Source: JBBQUN01 sp963717115 (GTDB lineage Bacteria > Actinomycetota > Acidimicrobiia > Acidimicrobiales > SZUA-35). Taken from it: a DNA stretch of 64,000 nucleotides. How positions within the stretch are numbered: position 1 is the stretch's first letter; each line of letters begins with the position of its first letter. Location of the stretch: positions 1 through 64,000 of the forward strand of contig CAVQVO010000017.1 in NCBI GenBank assembly GCA_963717115.1, in the 5' to 3' direction. This document shows positions 42,391 to 49,747 of this stretch, one piece after another. Made by a program: the position numbers and the translations under genes. Under the pieces are notes generated by a model. The model saw only the letters and a program-made list of their open reading frames with translations, made no database searches and was not told the origin of the DNA.

Positions 42391-42807
42391 GTGGCCACCA
42401 CCGATGCCAACCCACCGCTTCCGGAATTCCGCGACGACTACGTCCTGGTCGAAGTCGACGCCGACTACCTGGCCAGGGCCGTCAAGCCGAAGCAGTTCAT
42501 CCACATCGACCAGTCCGAGTGCATCGCCTGCGAGGGCTGCGTCGACATCTGTCCGTGGAAGTGCATCCACATGCAACCCACCGAGGTCATCTCCGAGAGC
42601 TTCGGCATCGCCAAGCCGGGTGACGACCCCAACGACGCCTTCATCTTCACGATCGACGACGACGTCTGCACCCGGTGCGCGCTCTGCGTCGACCGCTGCC
42701 CGACGGGCGTGATCATCCTCGGCAAGATCGTCGAACCCAACGCCACCGGCGACCTGCACCAGCGAATGCCGTCCTACGGCTACGGCTACGGCATGCGCCT
42801 GGCCTGA
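42391..42807 (+). CDS. 2[4Fe-4S] ferredoxin-like protein
   Basis: 138 aa from a GTG at 42391, 11 bases after GGAG. Two complete cluster motifs are present: CIACEGCVDICPWKC and CTRCALCVDRCPTG, separated by about 45 residues. A 50-residue N-terminal extension and a Tyr/Gly-rich tail (MPSYGYGYGMRLA) are added. It is soluble and sits between the small membrane protein and cytochrome b. A dedicated ferredoxin inside a bc-type operon is unusual and suggests an extra electron entry or exit at the cytoplasmic face. Confidence 0.85.
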   Translation: MATTDANPPLPEFRDDYVLVEVDADYLARAVKPKQFIHIDQSECIACEGCVDICPWKCIHMQPTEVISESFGIAKPGDDPNDAFIFTIDDDVCTRCALCVDRCPTGVIILGKIVEPNATGDLHQRMPSYGYGYGMRLA

Positions 42808-42897
42808 TCGAACACCCGGGGCCGGCGTTGCCTACGCTGATCGGTCCCGTCGAACTCTCGTCCTCCACTCCGCACGAAACCACAGGATTCACCCCTC

Positions 42898-43689
42898 ATG
42901 GCAAAGTCGATCCAAGACAAGCCCTCGTTCGCCGAGCGGGCCCAGGCAGGCCTCTCCGGACTCGGCGAGTCGGTCCAGGGCTCCCAGGCCTGGAGTTCCA
43001 TCTTCCGGCCGGGTTCGGTGTTCCGGAAGGGGTACACCGACAGCCCCCGCAACCGGTCCTACGTGATCATGAACAGCGTGCTCTACCACCTCCACCCGGT
43101 GAAGGTGAAGCGTCACGCCGTCAAGGTGTCCTACACGCTCTGTCTCGGTGGGCTGAGCTTCTTCCTCTTCATCGTGCTCACCGTGACGGGCATCTTCTTG
43201 ATGTTCTTCTACCGCCCGACGGCTGCGGCGGCCTGGACCGACATCCAGACCCTCCAGACGTCGGTGACCTTCGGTCTGCTCGTTCGCAACATGCACCGAT
43301 GGGGCGCCCACCTGATGGTGCTCTCGGTGTTCCTGCACATGGCCCGGGTCTTCTATCACGGTGCCTACAAGGCCCCCCGGGAGTTCAACTGGGTGATCGG
43401 CACGATCCTGTTGCAGATGACCCTGCTCCTGTCGTTCACCGGCTATCTGCTGCCCTGGGATCAGCTCGCGCTCTGGGCCGTCACCGTCGGCACCAACATG
43501 ATGGGCTACACCCCGGTCTTCGGTGACCAGGTGCGGTTCGTCCTGCTCGGCGGCAAGGTCATCGGCACCGACACCCTGTTGCGTTGGTACGTCCTCCACG
43601 TGCTGATGTTGCCGTTCGTCACCGTCATCTTCATGGCGATCCATTTCTGGCGAGTCCGAAAAGACGGTGGGATCTCCGGGCCGCTCTGA
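42898..43689 (+). CDS. qcrB: Cytochrome b N-terminal subunit (b6-type, four-helix, split)
   Basis: 263 aa, ends exactly like plant cytochrome b6 (GISGPL). Haem-ligand His pairs are in MHRWGAHLMVLSVFLHMARV (13 residues between) and VLHVLMLPFVTVIFMAIHFW (14 between); the second spacing is that of b6, not of bc1. A Cys in SYTLCLGGLSFF aligns with b6 Cys35 (YCLGG), which covalently binds haem c_i. FFYRPT and GYLLPWDQ also match b6. A 60-residue cytosolic N-terminal extension precedes the first helix. It carries quinol-oxidising and quinone-reducing sites together with the next gene. Confidence 0.9.
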   Translation: MAKSIQDKPSFAERAQAGLSGLGESVQGSQAWSSIFRPGSVFRKGYTDSPRNRSYVIMNSVLYHLHPVKVKRHAVKVSYTLCLGGLSFFLFIVLTVTGIFLMFFYRPTAAAAWTDIQTLQTSVTFGLLVRNMHRWGAHLMVLSVFLHMARVFYHGAYKAPREFNWVIGTILLQMTLLLSFTGYLLPWDQLALWAVTVGTNMMGYTPVFGDQVRFVLLGGKVIGTDTLLRWYVLHVLMLPFVTVIFMAIHFWRVRKDGGISGPL

Positions 43690-43739
43690 GCGTCCACCAC
43701 CCGCCAGGCCTGTCACCCCGACTTGGAAGTGAAGCACCC

Positions 43740-44504
43740 ATGACCGAAATCCCAGAGCATCTTCGCAAGCGGGCCGAGGAGGCCCGCAAGAAGGCCGAGA
43801 GCGCGGCGCCGTCGGAGCCGGCGGCGGGTTCGGGCGACGACGCGGCGCCGACCGACCCGTCGGCCTCGAAGATCCCCGCCCATCTGCTCCAGCGGTCGAA
43901 GTCGGCCAAGTCGAAGGGTCCCGAGACCGCGGTCGCGTCGTCGGGACCCGGCGTGGCCGTCGCCGCCGCAACGGCCGTCGCCGACGCGCCGATCATGAGC
44001 GGACCGGGCGGACACACCCAGCGCCTGCTCACCGTGGTCAAGTCCGGCTCCATCCAGGACATCAAGATGACGCCACTCGACAAGGTGCACACCTGGCCGC
44101 ACCTGATCGTCGTCGAGTTCGGTGCGGCGTTGTTCTGCCTGGGCTTCCTCACCTTCTTCTCGATCTGGTCGAACGCCCCACTGCTCGAGCTGGCCAACGT
44201 CAACCAGACGCCCAACCCCTCGAAGGCCCCCTGGTACTTCCTCGGCCTGCAGGAACTCCTCACGATGTTCCACCCGATGGTGGCCGGCGTGACCATCCCC
44301 GGCATCGGCCTCATCATCTTGACCATGGTCCCCTACATCGACAAGGGACCGTCCAACAAGCCCGAAGACCGCAAGTTCGCGGTCTCGATGTTCACGGTGT
44401 TCATGATGTTCTGGGCCGTCCTGGTCATCATCGGCTCGTTCTTCCGTGGCCCTGGCTTCAACTTCGTCTTCCCCTGGGTCGACGGACTCTTCTTCGAGCT
44501 CTGA
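43740..44504 (+). CDS. Cytochrome b C-terminal subunit (subunit IV-like) with N-terminal extension
   Basis: 254 aa. The membrane part (about 125-254) has three helices: LIVVEFGAALFCLGFLTFF, the Qo-side segment KAPWYFLGLQELLTMFHP and FTVFMMFWAVLVIIGSFF. The usual PEWY Qo motif reads APWY, so the Glu is absent. About 110 extra N-terminal residues are low-complexity, charged and cytosolic. They contain two copies of a motif, TEIPEHLRKRAEEARK and SKIPAHLLQRSKSAK, shared with the monohaem cytochrome c gene. Together with the previous gene it forms a b6f-type split cytochrome b. Confidence 0.87.
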   Translation: MTEIPEHLRKRAEEARKKAESAAPSEPAAGSGDDAAPTDPSASKIPAHLLQRSKSAKSKGPETAVASSGPGVAVAAATAVADAPIMSGPGGHTQRLLTVVKSGSIQDIKMTPLDKVHTWPHLIVVEFGAALFCLGFLTFFSIWSNAPLLELANVNQTPNPSKAPWYFLGLQELLTMFHPMVAGVTIPGIGLIILTMVPYIDKGPSNKPEDRKFAVSMFTVFMMFWAVLVIIGSFFRGPGFNFVFPWVDGLFFEL

Positions 44505-44520
44505 GAAAGAGGTATCGATC

Positions 44521-45390
44521 ATGATCGGCATCATCATCGCCATCGTCGTCGTCCTGGCGATCCTGGCCGTCGTCGGGGTGGCGACGTCGCTGCGTCGCAA
44601 GGACACCAACACCGCGCTCGGTCAGTTGTCGGGGGAGACCGTCAAACGCGATCGCCCGGTGCACGTCGAGGCCGGGCAGGAAGCCGCGCCGGTTGCCTCG
44701 GGCAAGGCCCTCGAGGCCATGGCCCGGGCCGAACGTTCCGGCTCACTGGTCGTCACCACGCCCTCGGCGCCGGTGGCCTACGTCCCGCCCGACCCCGAGA
44801 CGCTCGGCGTCGCCCGGCGTCAGTTCCTCAACCGGGGCATCGTGGCCATGTTCGGCCTCGGTCTGTCCGGTTTCGGCGCCGCTTCGATCGCCTTCCTCTG
44901 GCCCCAGGGTGCCTCGGGCTTCGGCGCCAAGATCAACGTCGGCCGCATTCCCGACGTCCAGGCGGCGATCCTCGCCGGGGGCGGGTTCTTCTACGTTCCC
45001 GAAGGCCGGATGTGGATCACCGAGTACCCGGCGGCCGCCCTCGAGAAGGCGTCCACGCAGTACTCGTTCTTCCCCCAGGTCCAGCAAGGCCTCGACGCCG
45101 GTGTGGTCGCGCTCTATCAGACCTGCCCGCACCTCGGCTGCCGAGTGCCCGAGTGCGGCACGTCCCAGTGGTTCGAGTGCCCGTGCCACGGATCGCAGTA
45201 CAACCGTGTCGGTGAGAAGAAGGGCGGACCGGCTCCTCGGGGCATGGACCGCTTCCCCATGGAGGTCAACGCCTCCAACGAGTTGCTGGTCGACACCGGC
45301 GCCGTGATCCAGGGTCCTCCCATCGGGACCAACACCACCGGCCAGGAAGCTGAGGGGCCCAACTGCATCGGGGCCTCGGAGGGACATTGA
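44521..45390 (+). CDS. Rieske [2Fe-2S] iron-sulfur protein
   Basis: 289 aa from the ATG at 44521, after AGAGG. An N-terminal membrane segment (IIIAIVVVLAILAVVGVA) and a second one (IVAMFGLGLSGFGAASIAFL) with RRQFLNRG before it resemble actinobacterial QcrA. The cluster motifs are TCPHLGCRVPECG and CPCHGSQYN, giving two Cys and two His ligands. It would shuttle electrons from the Qo site to cytochrome c. Its stop overlaps the dihaem cytochrome start by one base (TGATG). Confidence 0.92.
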   Translation: MIGIIIAIVVVLAILAVVGVATSLRRKDTNTALGQLSGETVKRDRPVHVEAGQEAAPVASGKALEAMARAERSGSLVVTTPSAPVAYVPPDPETLGVARRQFLNRGIVAMFGLGLSGFGAASIAFLWPQGASGFGAKINVGRIPDVQAAILAGGGFFYVPEGRMWITEYPAAALEKASTQYSFFPQVQQGLDAGVVALYQTCPHLGCRVPECGTSQWFECPCHGSQYNRVGEKKGGPAPRGMDRFPMEVNASNELLVDTGAVIQGPPIGTNTTGQEAEGPNCIGASEGH

Positions 45391-46988
45391 TGAACACCTC
45401 GTATCTGCTCGCGGCGAACTTCCGCGCCATCGGGCTCACGGTCGCGGTCCTGGTCTTCCTGGTCTACATCGCGCTCTTCGTCCGCAACATGTTCCAGGCC
45501 AAGGCCGAACTCGGGTCCGAGATCGAGCTCGCGGCCAACCGCAAGGAGTACCTCTCCGACGAAGAACTCGAGGGCCCCAAGCTCGATCGGTCGCTGAGCT
45601 TTGCCCTGGTCTGCCTCGGGCTGGTCGCCATCGCACTGCCGTTCTACTGGCTGGCCGAGCCCGGTCGCCAGGACGGCGCCGTCGAGGCCTACCGGATCCA
45701 GTTCGAGAGCCGGGGTGAGGGCCTCTACCTCAACGGCGCCCAGTGCGTGAACTGTCACGGCGCCGCCGGCGTCGGTGGCGGTGCGGCGTACGTGCTCCAA
45801 GACGCCGATGGTCAGTTCGTCGGCAACGCCGTCTGGACCGCTCCGGCGCTCAACAACCTCAACCAGCGCTACAGCGACTCCGAGATCACCTACGTCCTCA
45901 ACTACGGCCGACCGGGTTCGCCGATGGCGGCCTGGGGGACCCCCGGTGGTGGCCCGCTCACCGAGCAGCAGGTCGAGGAGATCATCACCTACATGCGGAC
46001 CTTCCAGGTCCCCTCCCTCGACCCGATCGCGATCAGCGAGTCCGAGGATCCCGAGGCGGCCGGAGCCGTTGCCGCAGAGATGGCCGACGCCATCCGCGAA
46101 GAGGTCCAGGCCTCGCTCGACGCCGGCCAATTCGACAGCACCGGCGAGGCGGTGTTCAACCTCGGACTGTTCTCGGGCTATCAGGCCGGATCACTCAGCT
46201 GTGGGCGATGCCACACGGCCGGATGGTCACTCGGACCCGACATCGAGCCCCGTGTCCTCGACGAGGGCGTCGCGGCCTGCGGTGGCGGCAATCCGTCGGG
46301 CATCGGCTTCAACCTGTGCGGCGGCGGGATCTACGAGCGTTTCCCCGACGACACCTGGAAGCTGCCCGACACCGGCGACATCCATCGCATCGAGAGCAAT
46401 GGCCGCGAGGTCACCCTCGACGGTGGCTGGTTGCCCGAGGGCGGGCTGACCGGTGAGGACGGCCGGAACTACCTGCTCGGCGCCGATGGCACGACCCGCA
46501 TCCAGCTCGATGCCAAGGGTGTTCCGATCACCGATCACAGCAGCGACGGCGAGCCCGATCCCTACCTCGTGCTCCCCGATGGCGACCTGGCCAACTGCCA
46601 ATTCGTCTCGGCCCTGTGGGAGCCGGGCGGCGTTGCCGCCAACGCCTACCCGTGGGACCAGCGCACTTCCCTGGTGCCGGTCTCGGAGGACCCCGAATCG
46701 ACCGAACCCAGCACCGACGGGTTCTTCGATCCGCCCGAACTCACCGAACGTGATCTCGACGGTGAGGTGATCCAGCTCGAGGACGGGCGACTCGGCGGCG
46801 ACTGCGCCGTGATCGAGATGCCGCCTCGGACGAGCGACTCCCACTACGACTTCATCTACAGCGGTGCCAACGCGGGGGCCGGCTACGGCCGCGGCGGTCA
46901 GAGCCACGCCGGCATGATGCCGGCGTTCGGCGGCCTCCTGCCCCGTGACCTGATCCAGGCAGTCGTCGACTACGAGCGGGGTCTGTGA
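45390..46988 (+). CDS. Membrane-anchored dihaem cytochrome c
   Basis: 532 aa from the ATG at 45390 overlapping the Rieske stop. Two N-terminal membrane segments occur (IGLTVAVLVFLVYIALFV and LSFALVCLGLVAIALPFYWL). Two haem sites follow: CVNCH in NGAQCVNCHGAAGVGGG and CGRCH in GSLSCGRCHTAGWSLGP. The second cytochrome domain is interrupted by a large acidic insertion with several further Cys but no CxxCH. A Met ligand may be in GMMPAFGGLLPRDLI. It is larger than actinobacterial QcrC, which is also dihaem; by position it is the functional counterpart and should pass electrons to an oxidase. Confidence 0.88.
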   Translation: MNTSYLLAANFRAIGLTVAVLVFLVYIALFVRNMFQAKAELGSEIELAANRKEYLSDEELEGPKLDRSLSFALVCLGLVAIALPFYWLAEPGRQDGAVEAYRIQFESRGEGLYLNGAQCVNCHGAAGVGGGAAYVLQDADGQFVGNAVWTAPALNNLNQRYSDSEITYVLNYGRPGSPMAAWGTPGGGPLTEQQVEEIITYMRTFQVPSLDPIAISESEDPEAAGAVAAEMADAIREEVQASLDAGQFDSTGEAVFNLGLFSGYQAGSLSCGRCHTAGWSLGPDIEPRVLDEGVAACGGGNPSGIGFNLCGGGIYERFPDDTWKLPDTGDIHRIESNGREVTLDGGWLPEGGLTGEDGRNYLLGADGTTRIQLDAKGVPITDHSSDGEPDPYLVLPDGDLANCQFVSALWEPGGVAANAYPWDQRTSLVPVSEDPESTEPSTDGFFDPPELTERDLDGEVIQLEDGRLGGDCAVIEMPPRTSDSHYDFIYSGANAGAGYGRGGQSHAGMMPAFGGLLPRDLIQAVVDYERGL

Positions 46989-47974
46989 TGCCCACCATGT
47001 TCGCCACCGTCAATCTGGCCGCCGCCAACGGATTGGCCTTCATCGAGGGCCTCGGCTTCGACCCGTTCATCCGGGGCCTGCTCTCGGTCATGGTCGGCGT
47101 CGTGGTGCTCATCGGCGGCACGTACCTGCTCGTCGCCACCAACTCGGGCAGCCGCACCGGTGGTCTCATCGCCGGTGCGGCACTCTTCGGATGGATGTTC
47201 CTGATGGGCATCTTCTGGACCGCCTACGGCATCGGCTGGCGTGGTCAGCCCCCGACCTGGGAACTGGTCGAGATCAACGCCGGTCACCTCGACCAGGCCG
47301 AGAACGAGAAGGCCCAGGATCTCGGCTTCGTCCTCGACGTCGCCGACCCGACCGACGGGGTCACCTCCGACGATCGCGACATCGCCCAGCAGGAGGCCGT
47401 CGACTACGTCCTCGACAACCAGGACGACTTCGACGGCTGGCGCTACCTGTCGACGTCGGACCCGATGCGGGGTGAGGCTCAGTCCTCGGCGGCCGAGTAC
47501 CTCGCCGAACTCGAGATCTACGAGACCCCGGGCGACTACCTCCCGCTCACCTACGGCACCTTCAACACCGGTGGCAAGCCGCTCCTCGACCCCGACGTCG
47601 CCCGCGACGACCCCGACAAGAACGCCTGGGTCGAGCTCTTCACGGATGCGCCGGCTCGTGCCCTCCACAAACTCGACACCCTCACCCTGCACCTGATCCA
47701 TCCCGAGGAACTGATGGTGGTCCAGGTCCAGGGCGTGGTCGAGCAGGCATCGCTGCCCGGCGAGCCCCCGCCGGTGGCCACGATCGACGAGAGCGACGAG
47801 GTCTACAGCGTCATCATGCGCCGCGACCGAGGCGGCCCGGTGCCATGGCTCTTCGGCGGACTGCGCTTCACACCGGCGATGTTCACCATCTTCAACGGCA
47901 TCCTGTTCGCCATCTTCGCCTGGTCGCTGCACAATCGAGACAAGCGAGAAGCGGCGATTCGCGCCGCAGCCTGA
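46988..47974 (+). CDS. Unknown membrane protein, putative extra subunit of the reductase complex
   Basis: 328 aa; its ATG overlaps the dihaem cytochrome stop (TGATG). Two membrane segments lie near the N-terminus (GLLSVMVGVVVLIGGTYLLV and LIAGAALFGWMFLMGIFWTA). A soluble about 200-residue domain rich in Asp/Glu follows, and one last segment (TIFNGILFAIFAWSLHN) precedes a basic end. No metal or haem motif is seen and I do not recognise a family. Tight coupling with the cytochrome genes and a terminator directly after it make it part of the reductase operon. Confidence 0.75.
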   Translation: MPTMFATVNLAAANGLAFIEGLGFDPFIRGLLSVMVGVVVLIGGTYLLVATNSGSRTGGLIAGAALFGWMFLMGIFWTAYGIGWRGQPPTWELVEINAGHLDQAENEKAQDLGFVLDVADPTDGVTSDDRDIAQQEAVDYVLDNQDDFDGWRYLSTSDPMRGEAQSSAAEYLAELEIYETPGDYLPLTYGTFNTGGKPLLDPDVARDDPDKNAWVELFTDAPARALHKLDTLTLHLIHPEELMVVQVQGVVEQASLPGEPPPVATIDESDEVYSVIMRRDRGGPVPWLFGGLRFTPAMFTIFNGILFAIFAWSLHNRDKREAAIRAAA

Positions 47975-48017
47975 GTAACGTCGTCGTCTGGGTGACACCT
48001 GGTCGCCCGGACCGTCG

Positions 48018-48043
48018 GACGGGCGGGACGTCTCCTGCCCGTC
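48018..48043 (+). terminator. Terminator hairpin between reductase and complex I operons
   Basis: GACGGGCGGGA and TCCTGCCCGTC pair over 11 positions (one G-U) around a CGTC loop. It lies 44 bp after the last reductase gene and 88 bp before nuoA. It is the strongest hairpin of this gap and separates the two operons. Confidence 0.6.
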
Positions 48044-48072
48044 ACGGCAACCGAGTTTCCCGTCATGACCTT

Positions 48073-48088
48073 GGTCTCTGGCGAGACC
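48073..48088. promoter_or_regulatory. Inverted repeat GGTCTC-N4-GAGACC upstream of nuoA
   Basis: Perfect 6-bp arms with a 4-bp spacer (TGGC) lie 43 bp before the nuoA start in the only intergenic space of the operon. A small regulator site is possible, as is an mRNA leader hairpin. No -10 box is convincing here; TACGTA and TAGAAC nearby are weak candidates. Confidence 0.3.
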
Positions 48089-48130
48089 GCTCGGCTCCTA
48101 CGTAGAACTGATCCGAGAACGGAGGACCGC

Positions 48131-48625
48131 ATGGCCCAATACCTGCCGATCCTGGTGCTGACGGTCCTGGCGGTGCTCTTCGCAGCCGGCAGCTTCGTGG
48201 TGTCGAAGCTCTTCGCCCCTCGTCGTCCCACCGTCGAGAAGTACGCGCCCTACGAGTGCGGGATCGTGCCGGGCCGCGAGCCACCGCAGCGCTTCCCCGT
48301 GCGCTTCTATCTCGTGGCCATGCTGTTCATCGTGTTCGACATCGAGATCATCTTCCTCTATCCGTGGGCGATGGTGCATCGTGAGCTGGCCCTCCCGGGG
48401 CTGATCGCCATCCTCGTCTTCTCGGCACTCGTGTTCGAGTCGTTCGTCTACCTGATCTCGAAGGGGGCGCTCGACTGGGGGCCGCTGCAGGTCAACCAAC
48501 GCCAGCTCGAGATGCGTTCGGCCGAGCGCACCACCACCACCACGATCCGACGCGTCGGCCTCGATGGTCGTCTCGACGAGGTCCGGGCGCCGGTGCCGTC
48601 GGGCTCCGAGGGGGCAGCAGCCTGA
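48131..48625 (+). CDS. nuoA: NADH-quinone oxidoreductase subunit A
   Basis: 164 aa from the ATG at 48131 after GGAGGA, which overrules the longer upstream frame. Three membrane helices are visible, with the conserved loop KYAPYECGIVPGREPPQRFP (contains the Cys of the quinone-site region) and FDIEIIFLYPWA with conserved acidic residues. The C-terminal 45 residues are a polar extension not usual for NuoA. It leads the complex I operon; the stop overlaps nuoB by one base. Confidence 0.93.
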   Translation: MAQYLPILVLTVLAVLFAAGSFVVSKLFAPRRPTVEKYAPYECGIVPGREPPQRFPVRFYLVAMLFIVFDIEIIFLYPWAMVHRELALPGLIAILVFSALVFESFVYLISKGALDWGPLQVNQRQLEMRSAERTTTTTIRRVGLDGRLDEVRAPVPSGSEGAAA

Positions 48626-49215
48626 TGGGCACCTTCAGCGACATCCAGGAGCACGGCCTCGAGGGCATCGAGCACAACGTGCTCACCGGCCAGCTCGAGT
48701 CGTTCGTCAAATGGACCCGGGCCCGTTCCTCGTGGCCCGCCACGTTCGGCCTCGCCTGCTGCGCGATCGAGATGATGGCCGCCGGTGGGGCCCACTACGA
48801 CATGGCCCGGCTGGGCATGGAGGTGTTCCGGGCCTCGCCCCGGCAGGCCGACATCATGATCGTCGCCGGCCGGGTGAGCCAGAAGATGGCACCGGTACTC
48901 CGGCAGGTCTACGACCAGATGATGGAACCCAAGTGGGTCATCTCGATGGGCGTGTGCGCCTCGTCGGGGGGCATGTTCAACAACTACGCCATCGTGCAGG
49001 GTGTCGACCAGATCGTCCCGGTCGATGTCTACGCACCCGGATGCCCGCCGGGGCCCGAGACGCTCATCCACGCCATCAACACCCTGCACCTGCAGATCGA
49101 GAGCGGCGAGATCATGCGACGCCGGGCGGCCACGGGTGCCGGAGCCGGGGTCGTGATCGAAGAGCGCGACATCGCCGGACAGACGACGCTGCTCACGGTG
49201 GGCCGGCACGGATGA
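48625..49215 (+). CDS. nuoB: NADH-quinone oxidoreductase subunit B (cluster N2)
   Basis: 196 aa. Ligands of the terminal [4Fe-4S] cluster N2 are clear: the adjacent Cys pair in FGLACCAIEMMAAGG, GVCASSGGMFNNYA and the last Cys in YAPGCPPGPETLIHAI. It passes electrons to quinone at the interface with NuoD. The start overlaps the nuoA stop by one base and its end overlaps nuoC by four. Confidence 0.95.
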   Translation: MGTFSDIQEHGLEGIEHNVLTGQLESFVKWTRARSSWPATFGLACCAIEMMAAGGAHYDMARLGMEVFRASPRQADIMIVAGRVSQKMAPVLRQVYDQMMEPKWVISMGVCASSGGMFNNYAIVQGVDQIVPVDVYAPGCPPGPETLIHAINTLHLQIESGEIMRRRAATGAGAGVVIEERDIAGQTTLLTVGRHG

Positions 49216-49739
49216 CCGAGGTCGACACCAACGAGGCGACGGAGCCCGAATCGGCCGAGCGCCCCCTGCAGTACGGGGTCGATGCCGACGCGAGCGGTGA
49301 GCGGGTGGTCCTGCACCCCCGCCTCGACCAATGGCTCGAGCTCGCAACGGCGCTCCTCACCGACGGGTACCGGATGTGCCTCGACCTGACCGCGGTCGAC
49401 TACCTCACCTACCGGGGCATCCGCCCCCTCCCCGCCGGCATCGTCGGCGAACGGTTCGAGGTCGTTGCGGCGTTCGCCGACATCGCCGGCAACCGCCGAC
49501 TCTGGGCCAAGGTCCAGGTCCCGGCAACCGACCCGAGGGTCGATTCGCTCGTGCAGCTGTATCCCGGCGCCGACTTCCTCGAGCGCGAGATCTTCGACAT
49601 GTTCGGCATCGAGTTCACCGGTCATCCCGATCTGTCCCGGATCCTCATGCCCGAGTCCTGGCAGGGGCATCCGCTGCGCAAGGACTACGCCGTGGGCGCC
49701 ATCCCCGTCCAATTCAAGGGCGCGCCCGGACCGCGCTAG
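49212..49739 (+). CDS. nuoC: NADH-quinone oxidoreductase subunit C
   Basis: 175 aa from the ATG in ATGA overlapping the nuoB stop. Landmarks of the 30-kDa subunit are DLTAVDYLTYRGIRPLP, LYPGADFLEREIFDMFGIEF and the C-terminal HPDLSRILMPESWQGHPLRKDY. It is a separate gene, not fused to nuoD as in E. coli. It is a structural subunit of the peripheral arm. Confidence 0.94.
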   Translation: MTEVDTNEATEPESAERPLQYGVDADASGERVVLHPRLDQWLELATALLTDGYRMCLDLTAVDYLTYRGIRPLPAGIVGERFEVVAAFADIAGNRRLWAKVQVPATDPRVDSLVQLYPGADFLEREIFDMFGIEFTGHPDLSRILMPESWQGHPLRKDYAVGAIPVQFKGAPGPR

Positions 49740-49747
49740 GAGCAACG

